IMG/VR virus record: IMGVR_UViG_3300030419_002369
Span: 1 to 24,607 of that record
Strand: one strand, 5' to 3'
From: a virus
DNA length: 24,607 nucleotides
The notes under the pieces were generated by a model, which worked only from the letters and a program-made list of their open reading frames with translations, was not told where the DNA came from and did no database searches. Shown here piece by piece: positions 15,123 to 23,509 of the stretch (the first letter of the stretch is position 1; every line of letters begins with the position of its first letter). The position numbers were made by a program, and so were the translations under genes.

Positions 15123-16067
15123 ATGGAATTACTTGAGGGAGTTGCACTCTCTAAACTTTGTGATTATTCATTCGGAGATCAATCAGGTCAATGGGGTAAC
15201 ATCTATACCTCATTCATGGAACCTGCTAACCTTTTAAATCTTGATTTTGTTACTAAGATTTATGAGGTAAAGAAGGAGAGAGATTATATGACTCTCTTTA
15301 TTGATAATATTAGATTGTATAAGAGAGTTATTGAGGATGTTAAACCAGAGGATAGAGATTATGTTAATTCGTTAATGGCAACGAGTGATCTTCTTGAGTT
15401 GTGTTCTCATTTCTCATCAATGAAGTTTATTATCTTTACTAATTTAGAAGATACTCCTATTGATGGTTTTATTCATGGTCTTATACCAGAGAATGTACTT
15501 TGTATCTCTGCTATAAATGCAATTGCACATGGAGATAAAGTTATACCAGCACCATATGGTTTACAAAGAAGAATGACTCCTGATGATAAGAGGATAGAAC
15601 AATTGCAGAGTGCTATGAATGCAAATGTTGATCCTTCTATGTTTAAACTTCTTTATGTAAATCATAATGATAATTCTCATCCTGATAGATTGGGTATTAA
15701 AGATATTTTTAAGGAATATGAATGGGCAAATGTAGATGAACAGAGAGTTGATTATTATAATTTTCTATTAAATCTTGCAAAGCATAAGTTTATTGTTTGT
15801 CCTAGAGGTAATGCAATTGATTGTCATCGTAATTGGGAAGTTCTGTATATGAGAAGAGTTCCTGTTATGGTAACTGATACATATCTTATGGATTTATTTT
15901 ATGATTATCCTGTTTTGTGGGTTCATGATTATGCAGATGTTACTCATGATTTATTAAAAGATAATAATCATTTGTATGAAGAAGCACAAGAAATGGATTT
16001 GACTCCATTGACTCTTCCCACTTTCTTTGATAATATTGTTAATAAGTATGCAGGTGCAAATGGATAA
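15123..16067 (+). CDS. Exostosin-like (GT47-type) glycosyltransferase
   Basis: This 314-residue protein has a C-terminal nucleotide-sugar domain with L-L-Y-V-N-H-N at about 178 and the strong motif C226-P-R-G-N-A-I-D-C-H-R. W-E-V-L-Y-M-R-R-V-P-V-M-V follows. This layout is typical of exostosin/GT47-like enzymes and related GT-B proteins with a C-P-R-G-x-x-x-D-x-x-R-x-W-E signature. The donor is unknown. It starts 3 nt after the GT17 stop and ends inside the next gene by 8 nt. Confidence 0.72.
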   Translation: MELLEGVALSKLCDYSFGDQSGQWGNIYTSFMEPANLLNLDFVTKIYEVKKERDYMTLFIDNIRLYKRVIEDVKPEDRDYVNSLMATSDLLELCSHFSSMKFIIFTNLEDTPIDGFIHGLIPENVLCISAINAIAHGDKVIPAPYGLQRRMTPDDKRIEQLQSAMNANVDPSMFKLLYVNHNDNSHPDRLGIKDIFKEYEWANVDEQRVDYYNFLLNLAKHKFIVCPRGNAIDCHRNWEVLYMRRVPVMVTDTYLMDLFYDYPVLWVHDYADVTHDLLKDNNHLYEEAQEMDLTPLTLPTFFDNIVNKYAGANG

Positions 16068-16647
16068 ATTTATTGAGAAGGCACTGCATGGTGATGGTGA
16101 TTCTGATCGTCATCTTATTTCAATCTTTGCAATGGCACTTGCATCCAAAGGGAAGACGTATGTTGAGTTGGGTGTAAGAGAGGGACATACTACTGAACCA
16201 TTATATGAGGCTGCTAGATTAAATGGTGGTCATTTGTGGTCTGTAGATATAAACGATCCGACAGAATATAGACCAGACAATGGGAATTATACTTTTGTTA
16301 AACAAGATAGTATAACTTTTTTAGATCAGTGGGATCCAGGTAAGAAAATAGATGTTGTCTTTGTTGATGATTGGCATTCATATAAACATGTTAAGAAGCA
16401 GTTAGAATTACTTGATGAATTGGTTGGACCGAGTAGTATAATACTCTTACACGATTTAATGTATGGGAACACAGATCCTTTTTATCATGCAGACCTTGCA
16501 CACGGTGGACCTCAATGGGATTCTGGTGGTCCTTATCGTGCTGTTGCAGAATTGAATCCACAGTTCTGGGAATGGTCAACACTACCTTGGAATAATGGAC
16601 TAACTATATTACGTAAAAAGTACAGTAACAAATACCATAGGAGATAG
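16060..16647 (+). CDS. Class I methyltransferase (Methyltransf_24-like), second copy type
   Basis: This 195-residue protein starts at ATG 16060, overlapping the previous gene by 8 nt; ATG 16048 is an alternative. Y-V-E-L-G-V-R-E-G at 34-42 is the SAM loop, W-S-V-D-I-N-D supplies the ribose-binding Asp, V-V-F-V-D-D-W-H is the D-x-H strand and I-I-L-L-H-D the following strand. It shares this plan with the protein from 10297 but lacks its C-terminal extension. It is probably a sugar or glycan O-methyltransferase. It is followed 1 nt later by the next gene. Confidence 0.8.
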   Translation: MDKFIEKALHGDGDSDRHLISIFAMALASKGKTYVELGVREGHTTEPLYEAARLNGGHLWSVDINDPTEYRPDNGNYTFVKQDSITFLDQWDPGKKIDVVFVDDWHSYKHVKKQLELLDELVGPSSIILLHDLMYGNTDPFYHADLAHGGPQWDSGGPYRAVAELNPQFWEWSTLPWNNGLTILRKKYSNKYHRR

Positions 16648-16648
16648 T

Positions 16649-17578
16649 ATGTTAGCAGCAAGTATTCACGAACACGCTGGTTTGGGTAATCAGATATGGA
16701 GGTATGTCTGCTGTAGAGTATTCGCAGAACATCATGGATATGAATGGGGTGTGAGTCATCCTGGTTGGCGTGGACCATTTCTTAATATAGATTGGGGTAA
16801 GGAAGTTAATCTTAATGTAGAACAAGACTCAGACTTCCAAATGGTAGAAGGTTTTAAGCATTATTATAAAGAGAAGTGGATACATCATAGGAGTGCTCCT
16901 GGTGAGATTGGGGATCCTGATAATAAGTTTTATGAATTACCTGATAATTGTTATATCAATGGTACGTTTCAGAGGATGAGTTATATTGAAAAACATCGTG
17001 ATAAGATTTGTAGTTGGTTAACTTATGATGATAAGGTTACTGATTATGCATCCGAAGAATATTGTGTGATTCAGATACGTGGTGGTGACTATACTACAGG
17101 ACACTCTATGCTGCCACCACAGTACTATCAGATGGCGATGCAAAATATGAAGGATAATAATCCTGATATTAAGTTTGTTATCGTTACAGACGATCCTGGG
17201 ACTGCTCAGAAGTATCTTCCTGGTGTACCTATTGTTGGTTCTGCTGTATCTGAAGAGAAGGATCAATATCAAAAAAATATTTCATGGTATACCTATCCTG
17301 GTGGACCAGTAGGAATTGATTATAGTATTCTTAATACAGCAAAGTATGCTATAATATCTGCATCAACCTTTGCTTTTTGGCCTATCTGGACAAACAATGA
17401 TCTTGTAAATGTTATTGCTCCTAAGTATTGGTTTGATTGGTCAAGGTCTGATGGGTGGTGGAGAATGAAAGATGGTATTGTAAATGATCAGAGATGGTTA
17501 TGGATGGATACGCAAGGAGATCTTTATGAGACTAGTACTTGTATAGAACACGCAAAAGAATACTATGCTAAATCTTGA
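16649..17578 (+). CDS. Putative glycosyltransferase, GT11-like
   Basis: This 309-residue protein has G-L-G-N-Q-I-W-R-Y at about 11-19, the GT11-style opening, and Q142-I-R-G-G-D147 in place of H-x-R-R-x-D. P-P-Q-Y-Y-Q-M-A-M follows and F-V-I-V-T-D-D-P carries the T-D-D motif. S-A-S-T-F-A-F-W-P-I-W matches the N-S-S-x-S-W-W region of GT11 with changes, and I-A-P-K-Y-W-F-D follows. It is more divergent than the copies at 18248 and 20773, so donor specificity may differ. A 1-nt gap precedes it and a 14-nt overlap follows. Confidence 0.72.
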   Translation: MLAASIHEHAGLGNQIWRYVCCRVFAEHHGYEWGVSHPGWRGPFLNIDWGKEVNLNVEQDSDFQMVEGFKHYYKEKWIHHRSAPGEIGDPDNKFYELPDNCYINGTFQRMSYIEKHRDKICSWLTYDDKVTDYASEEYCVIQIRGGDYTTGHSMLPPQYYQMAMQNMKDNNPDIKFVIVTDDPGTAQKYLPGVPIVGSAVSEEKDQYQKNISWYTYPGGPVGIDYSILNTAKYAIISASTFAFWPIWTNNDLVNVIAPKYWFDWSRSDGWWRMKDGIVNDQRWLWMDTQGDLYETSTCIEHAKEYYAKS

Positions 17579-18245
17579 TAATGTAACATTATTTTGCATT
17601 TCTTCAGATAATGTATCTGGAGCGTTAAATGCATTACAATATAGTATGAGGGGTATCAAGTATGGTGCTGTTAAACTCATCACCCACGAGAGACCTCAAC
17701 AAAGTTTACCACAAGGTATTGAATACTCAGAGTGCTATGAAATTACTTCTATTCACGACTACAACTATTACTGTATCTACAATCTTACCGGACACATTGA
17801 CACTGATTACTGCTTACTTGTACAGCCTGATGGCTTCGTATTAAACCCAGACAAGTGGGAAGATGAATTCTTTAAGTATGATTATATCGGTGCTCCTTGG
17901 GAGAAGGTTCCACATTCATACTTAGACCCTTGGGGTAAGGGACATCGTGTGGGTAACGGTGGGTTCTCATTCCGCAGTAAAAAATTATTAGATGTACCGA
18001 AGAGAGCACATATACAATTTGATGTAAACTGGGGTGACTTCTATAAACACTTTGGTTATGGTAATACAGCAGAGGATGGAAATATTTGTGTGCATAACAG
18101 ACATATATATGAATTACTAGGGTGTAAGTTTGCACCTGTAGAGGTAGCAGCAAGGTTCTCTCAAGAGAAACAACTACCAGAGACACAAGGGATTACTCCT
18201 TTTGGTTTTCATTATCACCTCCCACCAGGGACTAATATGGGTTAA
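17565..18245 (+). CDS. DUF5672 family protein (probable glycosyltransferase)
   Basis: This 226-residue protein matches the DUF5672 pattern: L-L-V-Q-P-D-G-F at 84-91, then W-E-D-E-F-F-K-Y-D-Y-I-G-A-P-W at about 98-112, R-V-G-N-G-G-F-S-F-R-S-K, and a tail with F-G-F-H. The conserved Q-P-D-G resembles a D-x-D-like metal site of GT-A folds, and such proteins are often encoded in glycan clusters. The 17675-17870 stretch of the gene uses C-ending codons unlike the rest. It overlaps the upstream gene by 14 nt. Confidence 0.8.
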   Translation: MLNLDNVTLFCISSDNVSGALNALQYSMRGIKYGAVKLITHERPQQSLPQGIEYSECYEITSIHDYNYYCIYNLTGHIDTDYCLLVQPDGFVLNPDKWEDEFFKYDYIGAPWEKVPHSYLDPWGKGHRVGNGGFSFRSKKLLDVPKRAHIQFDVNWGDFYKHFGYGNTAEDGNICVHNRHIYELLGCKFAPVEVAARFSQEKQLPETQGITPFGFHYHLPPGTNMG

Positions 18246-18247
18246 TT

Positions 18248-19084
18248 ATGATAGGACACAATCACTTAGGAAAGAATGGTCGCTTTGGAAATCAGATGTT
18301 CCAGTATGCAGCACTTAGAGGCATTGCTGCAAAGCATGGATATGAATGGTGTATTCCACCTGGACCAACAACTGATGATGAGTTTACTGACGAAGAGAAT
18401 GATCATAAATTATTCATGGCATTTAAAATGTCTGGAGTATTTGAAAAGAAAACTGTAGATGGGAAACGGGTTCATGGGTCTAAGGTTAAGACATTCCCTG
18501 CACCTTATCAGCAAGAAGGAAGTTTTACATTCGATCAGGAACTATTTGATACTTGTCCAGATAATATCAATCTCTATGGGTATTTTCAATCAGAAAAATA
18601 TTTTAAACATATTGAAGATGAGATCAGGAAAGACTTTACTTGGCGTGACGACGTTAGGGATCTTTGTCAAGATCTTTTTAATAGCATTGATGGCGAGGCT
18701 ATTTCCCTCCACATTCGACGCACTGACCACTTGGTTAAACCAACATATCATCCAGTACTTCCGATAAGTTATTATGAGGAAGCACTGTCCAAGTTCCCTT
18801 CTGATATTCCTGTTTTAGTATTCTCTGATGATCCTATGTGGTGTCATGATGAAGCATTCTTTGGTGATGATAGGTTTATGATATCAGATAGTGGTGATAA
18901 CATTACTGATATGTGCTTGATGAGTATGTGTGATTATCAGATCATGGCAAACTCTACTTACTCTTGGTGGGGTGCTTGGTTATCTAACTCAGAGAATGTG
19001 ATTGCACCTAAGTTATGGTTTGGTCCTGATGGTCAAGACCCTAGAGATGTGTATGTAGATCGTTGGGAGTATCTTGAAGTATGA
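18248..19084 (+). CDS. GT11 family (alpha-1,2-fucosyltransferase-type) glycosyltransferase
   Basis: This 278-residue protein shows all GT11 blocks: G-R-F-G-N-Q-M-F-Q-Y-A-A-L-R at about 11-24, Y-F-Q-S-E-K-Y-F, H155-I-R-R-T-D160, Y-Y-E-E-A-L, F-S-D-D-P and N-S-T-Y-S-W-W-G-A-W, then A-P-K-L-W-F-G. The H-x-R-R motif binds the GDP donor in this family. GDP-fucose is the usual donor; in this cassette GDP-L-galactose from the 8359 enzyme would be an alternative. It is a clear paralogue of the protein from 20773. The DNA encoding the H-x-R-R motif (about 18690-18735) has C-ending codons. ATGA overlap with the small membrane gene. Confidence 0.88.
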   Translation: MIGHNHLGKNGRFGNQMFQYAALRGIAAKHGYEWCIPPGPTTDDEFTDEENDHKLFMAFKMSGVFEKKTVDGKRVHGSKVKTFPAPYQQEGSFTFDQELFDTCPDNINLYGYFQSEKYFKHIEDEIRKDFTWRDDVRDLCQDLFNSIDGEAISLHIRRTDHLVKPTYHPVLPISYYEEALSKFPSDIPVLVFSDDPMWCHDEAFFGDDRFMISDSGDNITDMCLMSMCDYQIMANSTYSWWGAWLSNSENVIAPKLWFGPDGQDPRDVYVDRWEYLEV

Positions 19085-19233
19085 GAACACAGCGTAAAGA
19101 AAACTATTATTATGTTTTCTGGACTATAGCAATGATTGCTTTTATAGTTCCACAAGTCTTTACTGCATATGCATATATGAGTATTAAAGATCTTCTTGAT
19201 AAACCAATAAAGGTTGAGTATATTAATGACTGA
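19081..19233 (+). CDS. 50-residue single-span membrane protein within the glycan cassette
   Basis: The frame runs from ATG 19081, inside the ATGA overlap with the GT11 stop, to TGA 19231-19233, overlapping the next start by 8 nt. The product begins M-R-T-Q-R-K-E-N-Y-Y-Y, then has one hydrophobic span at about 12-33 (V-F-W-T-I-A-M-I-A-F-I-V-P-Q), then a polar tail. The Arg/Lys-rich N-terminus suggests it stays cytoplasmic. It fills exactly the gap between two glycosyltransferase genes, which supports reality. It could anchor the enzymes to the membrane, but that is speculation. Confidence 0.68.
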   Translation: MRTQRKENYYYVFWTIAMIAFIVPQVFTAYAYMSIKDLLDKPIKVEYIND

Positions 19234-19975
19234 ATTTTCTATAGCAATACCAGCACACGATAGAGGAGAGAACGGTCCCAAGTGGATGGCAGAATTACTT
19301 GATACATTAAAGCAACAGACTTTTCAAGATTTTGAGGTGGTTGTATCAGACCAGAGTAAGAATGATAACATAATGAATGTATGTCAGAAATATGATTTTG
19401 ATTTTACATACATTAAGTATGAAGGTAGTGTTCCGTGTGAGAATATTAATATTGCATTAGAGAATTGTGAGGGTAGAATCATTAAGATTATGTTCTCTGA
19501 TGATATCTTTGTGAGAAAGGATGCACTAGAACGTATTAAATATGAGTATGATAATACTAGATGTAAGTGGGCCTTTAGTGGGTTTGCTAATTGGGATGGT
19601 GATGAATATTTTGATGAGAAACTTCCTGAGTGGAAAGAGAGAACACTTGAAGGGAACAATCATTTAAGTAGTCCTACAGTAGTTTCTTTTCTAAATGAAT
19701 ATAAGCAGGAGTTTGATGTTAATCTTAAACTCTTGCTAGATGTGGATTTTTATCATAGAATGAGGTGGTTACATGGGAAACCAAATATCATACCTGAAGT
19801 TCTGGTTGCAAATCGAGATCATGATGATAGAATTAGTAGCGATGCAACATCTAAGTATGATTGTGTTATCGAGCACTCAGAAGGTAATTGGATGATGAAT
19901 AGGGCGGAACTAAATTACGTTTACCAGAAGTACCCTGGTTTTATTCGCAACGGAAAGTATCCAGATGAGAATTAA
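19226..19975 (+). CDS. GT2 family glycosyltransferase
   Basis: This 249-residue GT-A protein starts at ATG 19226 (M-T-E-F-S-I-A-I-P-A-H-D-R). T-F-Q-D-F-E-V-V-V-S-D-Q-S lies at about 32-44, and the metal/nucleotide site is S91-D-D93. The second half has L-L-L-D-V-D-F-Y-H-R-M-R-W, typical of the acceptor region of small GT2 enzymes. Donor and acceptor are unknown. It overlaps the small membrane protein gene by 8 nt and the next gene by 11 nt. Confidence 0.85.
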   Translation: MTEFSIAIPAHDRGENGPKWMAELLDTLKQQTFQDFEVVVSDQSKNDNIMNVCQKYDFDFTYIKYEGSVPCENINIALENCEGRIIKIMFSDDIFVRKDALERIKYEYDNTRCKWAFSGFANWDGDEYFDEKLPEWKERTLEGNNHLSSPTVVSFLNEYKQEFDVNLKLLLDVDFYHRMRWLHGKPNIIPEVLVANRDHDDRISSDATSKYDCVIEHSEGNWMMNRAELNYVYQKYPGFIRNGKYPDEN

Positions 19976-20786
19976 TTTATCAGAAGCAACTTTTATCATA
20001 CCTGTTAGGATAGAATCTCCTGATAGGTTGAGGAATGTGGTTACAACTACTGCATTCTTAATGGAGAACTTTGATACTAATATTATTATCAAAGAGGTTG
20101 ATAAGGAACCAGTGTTTCAAAGGGATGCTCTTCCTTTATTAGAAGAGATACTTGATTTTAATATCTGGGAGAACTTTAATTACATCTATGAGAAGAGTGA
20201 TGATCCTTTGTTTCATCGTCAAAGGATTTTAAATGAAATGATAATGGAGGCAGATACTCACATCGTTGTTAACTATGATGCTGATGCTATCCTTCCAAAG
20301 GAATCATATGAACTTGCTTATAAGGGTATTATGGATGGAGTATATGATGTAGTTTATCCTTATGGTAGTGGGATGTATCAGAAGCAAGTACATGCAACTG
20401 ATGTAACTGTATCTTCTTTCTTGGAGACAGGTGACTATGAGTTCCTGAATGCTGTATCAAAAGATCATACATCAGACTTTGGATGGGTTCAGTTCTTTAA
20501 GAGAAGTAGTTATATACAAGGTGGTATGGAGAATGAAAACTTTAAAGCATATGCACCAGAGGATAAGGAAAGATATTATAGATTTAATATGTTAGGATAT
20601 AGTGTAGGACGTATTGAAAATTATGTTTATCATTTAGAACATGCAAGGGGTGAGAACTCCTGGTTTAATAATCCACACATGGATGGTAACATGTCTGAGT
20701 GGGATAAAATTAAAAATATGAGCAAGGATAACTTGCTGAAATATTATTCTGAACAGGAGTATCTACAGAAGTATGCTGGCATTTAA
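19965..20786 (+). CDS. GT-A glycosyltransferase with galactosyltransferase-like (GT7 C-terminal type) half
   Basis: This 273-residue protein has a GT2-like N-terminus (F-I-I-P-V-R-I-E-S-P-D-R) and a metal site Y104-D-A-D107. G-G-M-E-N-E-N-F lies about where GT7/GT27 enzymes have G-x-x-N-E-x-F, followed by A-P-E-D-K-E-R-Y-Y-R and H-L-E-H-A-R-G. The second half thus resembles the beta-galactosyl/GalNAc transferase C-terminal domain. It could transfer galactose or GalNAc. It overlaps the following GT11 gene by 14 nt. Confidence 0.75.
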   Translation: MRINLSEATFIIPVRIESPDRLRNVVTTTAFLMENFDTNIIIKEVDKEPVFQRDALPLLEEILDFNIWENFNYIYEKSDDPLFHRQRILNEMIMEADTHIVVNYDADAILPKESYELAYKGIMDGVYDVVYPYGSGMYQKQVHATDVTVSSFLETGDYEFLNAVSKDHTSDFGWVQFFKRSSYIQGGMENENFKAYAPEDKERYYRFNMLGYSVGRIENYVYHLEHARGENSWFNNPHMDGNMSEWDKIKNMSKDNLLKYYSEQEYLQKYAGI

Positions 20787-21624
20787 TAACATAGGTAGTC
20801 TGGGACGACTAGGTAATCAGATGTTTGAGTATGCTGCACTACGTGGCATTGCTAAAAACAAGGGATATGATTTCATGATTCCAACTCCTGATAGAAAGGG
20901 GATAGAGAATTATAGTCTGCATAGTTGTTTTAAGTTATCACCTGATAGATATGAGGGATACCAGGAGCATTTTAATTATGCTCAAGAACCTTACTTTCAT
21001 TTTTGTGAGGAGTTATTTGAGACTTGTCCTGATAATGTAAGTCTTCATGGATTCTTTCAATCGTGGAGATATTTTGCTAATGTTACTAAAGAATTAAGAG
21101 AAGACTTTACTTTCCATGATAGCATTTTAAATCCTTGTAAGGAGATGATGGAGGAACTTGATGGACAAGAACCTATCATGCTTCATGTTCGTAGAGGAGA
21201 TCCTAATCTTACAGACCCTCGTGGATTCAAGTGGTCATATACTCAGTGTGGGTCTATGCATCCAGTGCAACCCATAGAGTATTATGAGAAGGCACTTTCT
21301 AAGTTCCGTAAGGATCAACCTGTTATTGTATTTTCTGATTCTGTTGACTGGGTGAAGGAACAAGAATTCTTTAAACCAGATCGATTTATGATCTCTGAAC
21401 CAGAAGATAAATATGCCGATGGTTCTTTTACACCTTATGCTGATTTATGCTTGATGAGTTTGTGTTCTCATGCTATAATTGCTAACAGTAGTATGAGCTG
21501 GTGGGGTGCATGGTTACAAACCAATCCAGACAAGATAGTAATTGCACCAAAGATGTGGTTCGGTCCTGATTATAAGGACAAAGATACCAAAGACCTTTAT
21601 TGCCCTGAGTGGATACTATTATGA
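20773..21624 (+). CDS. GT11 family glycosyltransferase, paralogue of the 18248 gene
   Basis: This 283-residue protein has G-R-L-G-N-Q-M-F-E-Y-A-A-L-R-G-I-A at about 11-27, F-F-Q-S-W-R-Y-F, H138-V-R-R-G-D143, Y-Y-E-K-A-L, F-S-D-S and N-S-S-M-S-W-W-G-A-W, then A-P-K-M-W-F-G-P. It aligns along its length with the enzyme from 18248, for example C-P-D-N followed by G-(Y/F)-F-Q-S. Two related enzymes with different acceptors or positions on the same glycan are likely. It overlaps nadE by ATGA. Confidence 0.88.
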   Translation: MLAFNNIGSLGRLGNQMFEYAALRGIAKNKGYDFMIPTPDRKGIENYSLHSCFKLSPDRYEGYQEHFNYAQEPYFHFCEELFETCPDNVSLHGFFQSWRYFANVTKELREDFTFHDSILNPCKEMMEELDGQEPIMLHVRRGDPNLTDPRGFKWSYTQCGSMHPVQPIEYYEKALSKFRKDQPVIVFSDSVDWVKEQEFFKPDRFMISEPEDKYADGSFTPYADLCLMSLCSHAIIANSSMSWWGAWLQTNPDKIVIAPKMWFGPDYKDKDTKDLYCPEWILL

Positions 21625-22394
21625 TTAGAATAGATGATTATGAAAGATTAGAGTATGACATTGAAAGATGGATCAAGGATTATTATTGGTTTAATAATGT
21701 TAAATCATTAGTAGTTGGAGTATCTGGTGGAATAGATTCTGCCGTAGTGTCTACTTTGTGTGCTAAGACAGGATTACCCACATATGTAGTGTGTATGCCT
21801 CTTGAATCGACACATAATAATAGTAAGTTATCTGAAGATCATGCTAAGAAATTGGCAGAGAAGTATGATAATGTAACTCAAGTAATGGTTGAATTGTCTA
21901 GTGCTTATTATCAATTTCATCATTCGATTGAGTGGTGGTCTGATGCACATGGACATGGTAAGAAAGAATTTACTTCTGATGAATTGACTAATGCAAATAC
22001 AAAGGCACGTATGAGAATGCTTACCTTGTATCAGATTGCTGGTGCTAAGGGTGGTATTGTAGTTGGTACTGGTAATAAGGTAGAAGATTATGGTGTAGGA
22101 TTCTTTACTAAGTATGGTGATGGTGCAGTGGACATTGCTCCTATCGCAGATCTTTACAAGTCAGAGGTATGGGAACTAGGTGAGTATCTAGAAGTAGATC
22201 AACGTATTGTTGATGCAGCACCTACTGATGGACTATGGGATGATCAGAGAACAGATGAGGATCAACTGGGTGCTACCTATGAACAGTTAGAAGAAGCAAT
22301 GGAAAAAGGAACTGGACCTGGTGTTGATGTTCTTAAATATTATAATGAAAAGAATCAACACAAAATGAACCCTATCCCTACATTTAAATTATGA
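21621..22394 (+). CDS. nadE: NAD+ synthetase (ammonia-dependent type)
   Basis: This 257-residue protein is predicted to amidate nicotinic acid adenine dinucleotide to NAD+ using ATP. It has the PP-loop S35-G-G-I-D-S40, a central K-A-R-M-R-M-L-T-L-Y helix, then G-T-G-N-K-V-E-D-Y-G-V-G-F-F-T-K-Y-G-D-G, D-I-A-P-I-A-D-L-Y-K and the P-T-D-G-L-W-D-D-Q-R-T-D-E-D-Q-L-G loop. No glutaminase domain is present and length is normal for the ammonia-dependent form. The ATG at 21621 shares ATGA with the upstream GT11 stop, so I prefer it to GTG 21609. ATGA also joins it to the dehydrogenase gene, an NAD+-consuming enzyme. It could sustain NAD+ for the SDR/dehydrogenase steps or restore NAD+ depleted by host defences; both are inference. 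Confidence 0.93.
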   Translation: MIRIDDYERLEYDIERWIKDYYWFNNVKSLVVGVSGGIDSAVVSTLCAKTGLPTYVVCMPLESTHNNSKLSEDHAKKLAEKYDNVTQVMVELSSAYYQFHHSIEWWSDAHGHGKKEFTSDELTNANTKARMRMLTLYQIAGAKGGIVVGTGNKVEDYGVGFFTKYGDGAVDIAPIADLYKSEVWELGEYLEVDQRIVDAAPTDGLWDDQRTDEDQLGATYEQLEEAMEKGTGPGVDVLKYYNEKNQHKMNPIPTFKL

Positions 22395-23509
22395 AAATAG
22401 GATTAATTGGAGCAGGAAGACTTGGAATTTGCCTTGCTCTTCTTATAGGTAAGGCGGGATATAGTGTCTTAGCATCTGATGTTAGGGAAGATTATATCAG
22501 CGGTCTTCAGAACAAAGAACTTTCTACTAATGAACCAGGAGTTTTGGATCTTCTTAGAACATCCTGGATGGTAGAATTCACCACAGATAATTCAAGAGTT
22601 ATTGATGAATGTGATATTATCTTTACTCTTGTTGCTACTCCATCATTAGAAGATGGAAGTTATGATGTAAATGCTGTATGGAAAGTTGTTGATGATTTTA
22701 AGAATGCATCTGGTGTACTAAAGGGTAAGTCTCTTGTTGTTGGATGTACTACCAATCCAGGTGATTGTGATTTATTTCAAGAGCAGTTAGAACCTCTTGG
22801 TGTAGATATCTATTACAATCCAGAGTTTATTGCACAGGGATCTATTGTTAATGATCTACAGAATGCTGATATGGTATTGCTTGGTGGTCAAGGAGAACAT
22901 TCTATTGTATTAAATGATATCTATGAGAAGATTCAATATGGGTATACTGTTCCATCTATTCATTTTATGAGTACAAGGGCTGCAGAGTTAACAAAGATTG
23001 CACTCAATTGTTTCCTTACAACTAAGATCAGTTATGCTAATCAGGTTGGTCAGGTAATGATTAAAGATGGTATGGAGGATGAGATTGATAGTGTATTGGG
23101 AGCAATTGGATCGGATTCAAGAGTTGGTAATAAGTATCTTGGTTTTGGGTTTGGATTTGGTGGACCTTGTTTCCCTAGAGACAATCGTGCCTTTGCTGCA
23201 TATGCACAAGGAGTTGGTGTACAGACTGCTATTGGTGAGACAACAGATAATTTTAACAATGAGCACACTGATTTTCTAAGAGATTATTATATTAATAAAA
23301 ATAAGGATGAATTACCTTTTTGTTTTTCCTACTTGACTTATAAGAAAGGTATAGATATCCTTACAGAGAGTCGTCCTTATGATCTTGCTTTATCTCTTTT
23401 AGAAGAAGGGTATAAAGTATACTGCATTGACAATACATGTAGTGATCAGGTGGATGATAGAATTATTCTTTCTGAACCTAAAGAAGATGTTTGTTGGATT
23501 GACCTATGA
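22391..23509 (+). CDS. UDP-glucose/GDP-mannose dehydrogenase family protein
   Basis: This 372-residue protein oxidises a sugar nucleotide at C6 with two NAD+, giving a uronate. G-L-I-G-A-G-R-L-G is at 4-12, Y-Y-N-P-E-F-I-A-Q-G-S is the substrate segment, A-E-L-T-K-I-A-L-N carries the conserved Lys and Asn, and F-G-F-G-F-G-G-P-C260-F-P-R-D contains the catalytic Cys at residue 260. The C-terminal domain has L-T-Y-K-K-G but is short. Whether it uses UDP-glucose, UDP-N-acetylhexosamine or GDP-mannose is undecided. It shares ATGA overlaps with nadE and the next glycosyltransferase gene. Its product could be the substrate of the SDR at 11882. Confidence 0.92.
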   Translation: MKIGLIGAGRLGICLALLIGKAGYSVLASDVREDYISGLQNKELSTNEPGVLDLLRTSWMVEFTTDNSRVIDECDIIFTLVATPSLEDGSYDVNAVWKVVDDFKNASGVLKGKSLVVGCTTNPGDCDLFQEQLEPLGVDIYYNPEFIAQGSIVNDLQNADMVLLGGQGEHSIVLNDIYEKIQYGYTVPSIHFMSTRAAELTKIALNCFLTTKISYANQVGQVMIKDGMEDEIDSVLGAIGSDSRVGNKYLGFGFGFGGPCFPRDNRAFAAYAQGVGVQTAIGETTDNFNNEHTDFLRDYYINKNKDELPFCFSYLTYKKGIDILTESRPYDLALSLLEEGYKVYCIDNTCSDQVDDRIILSEPKEDVCWIDL

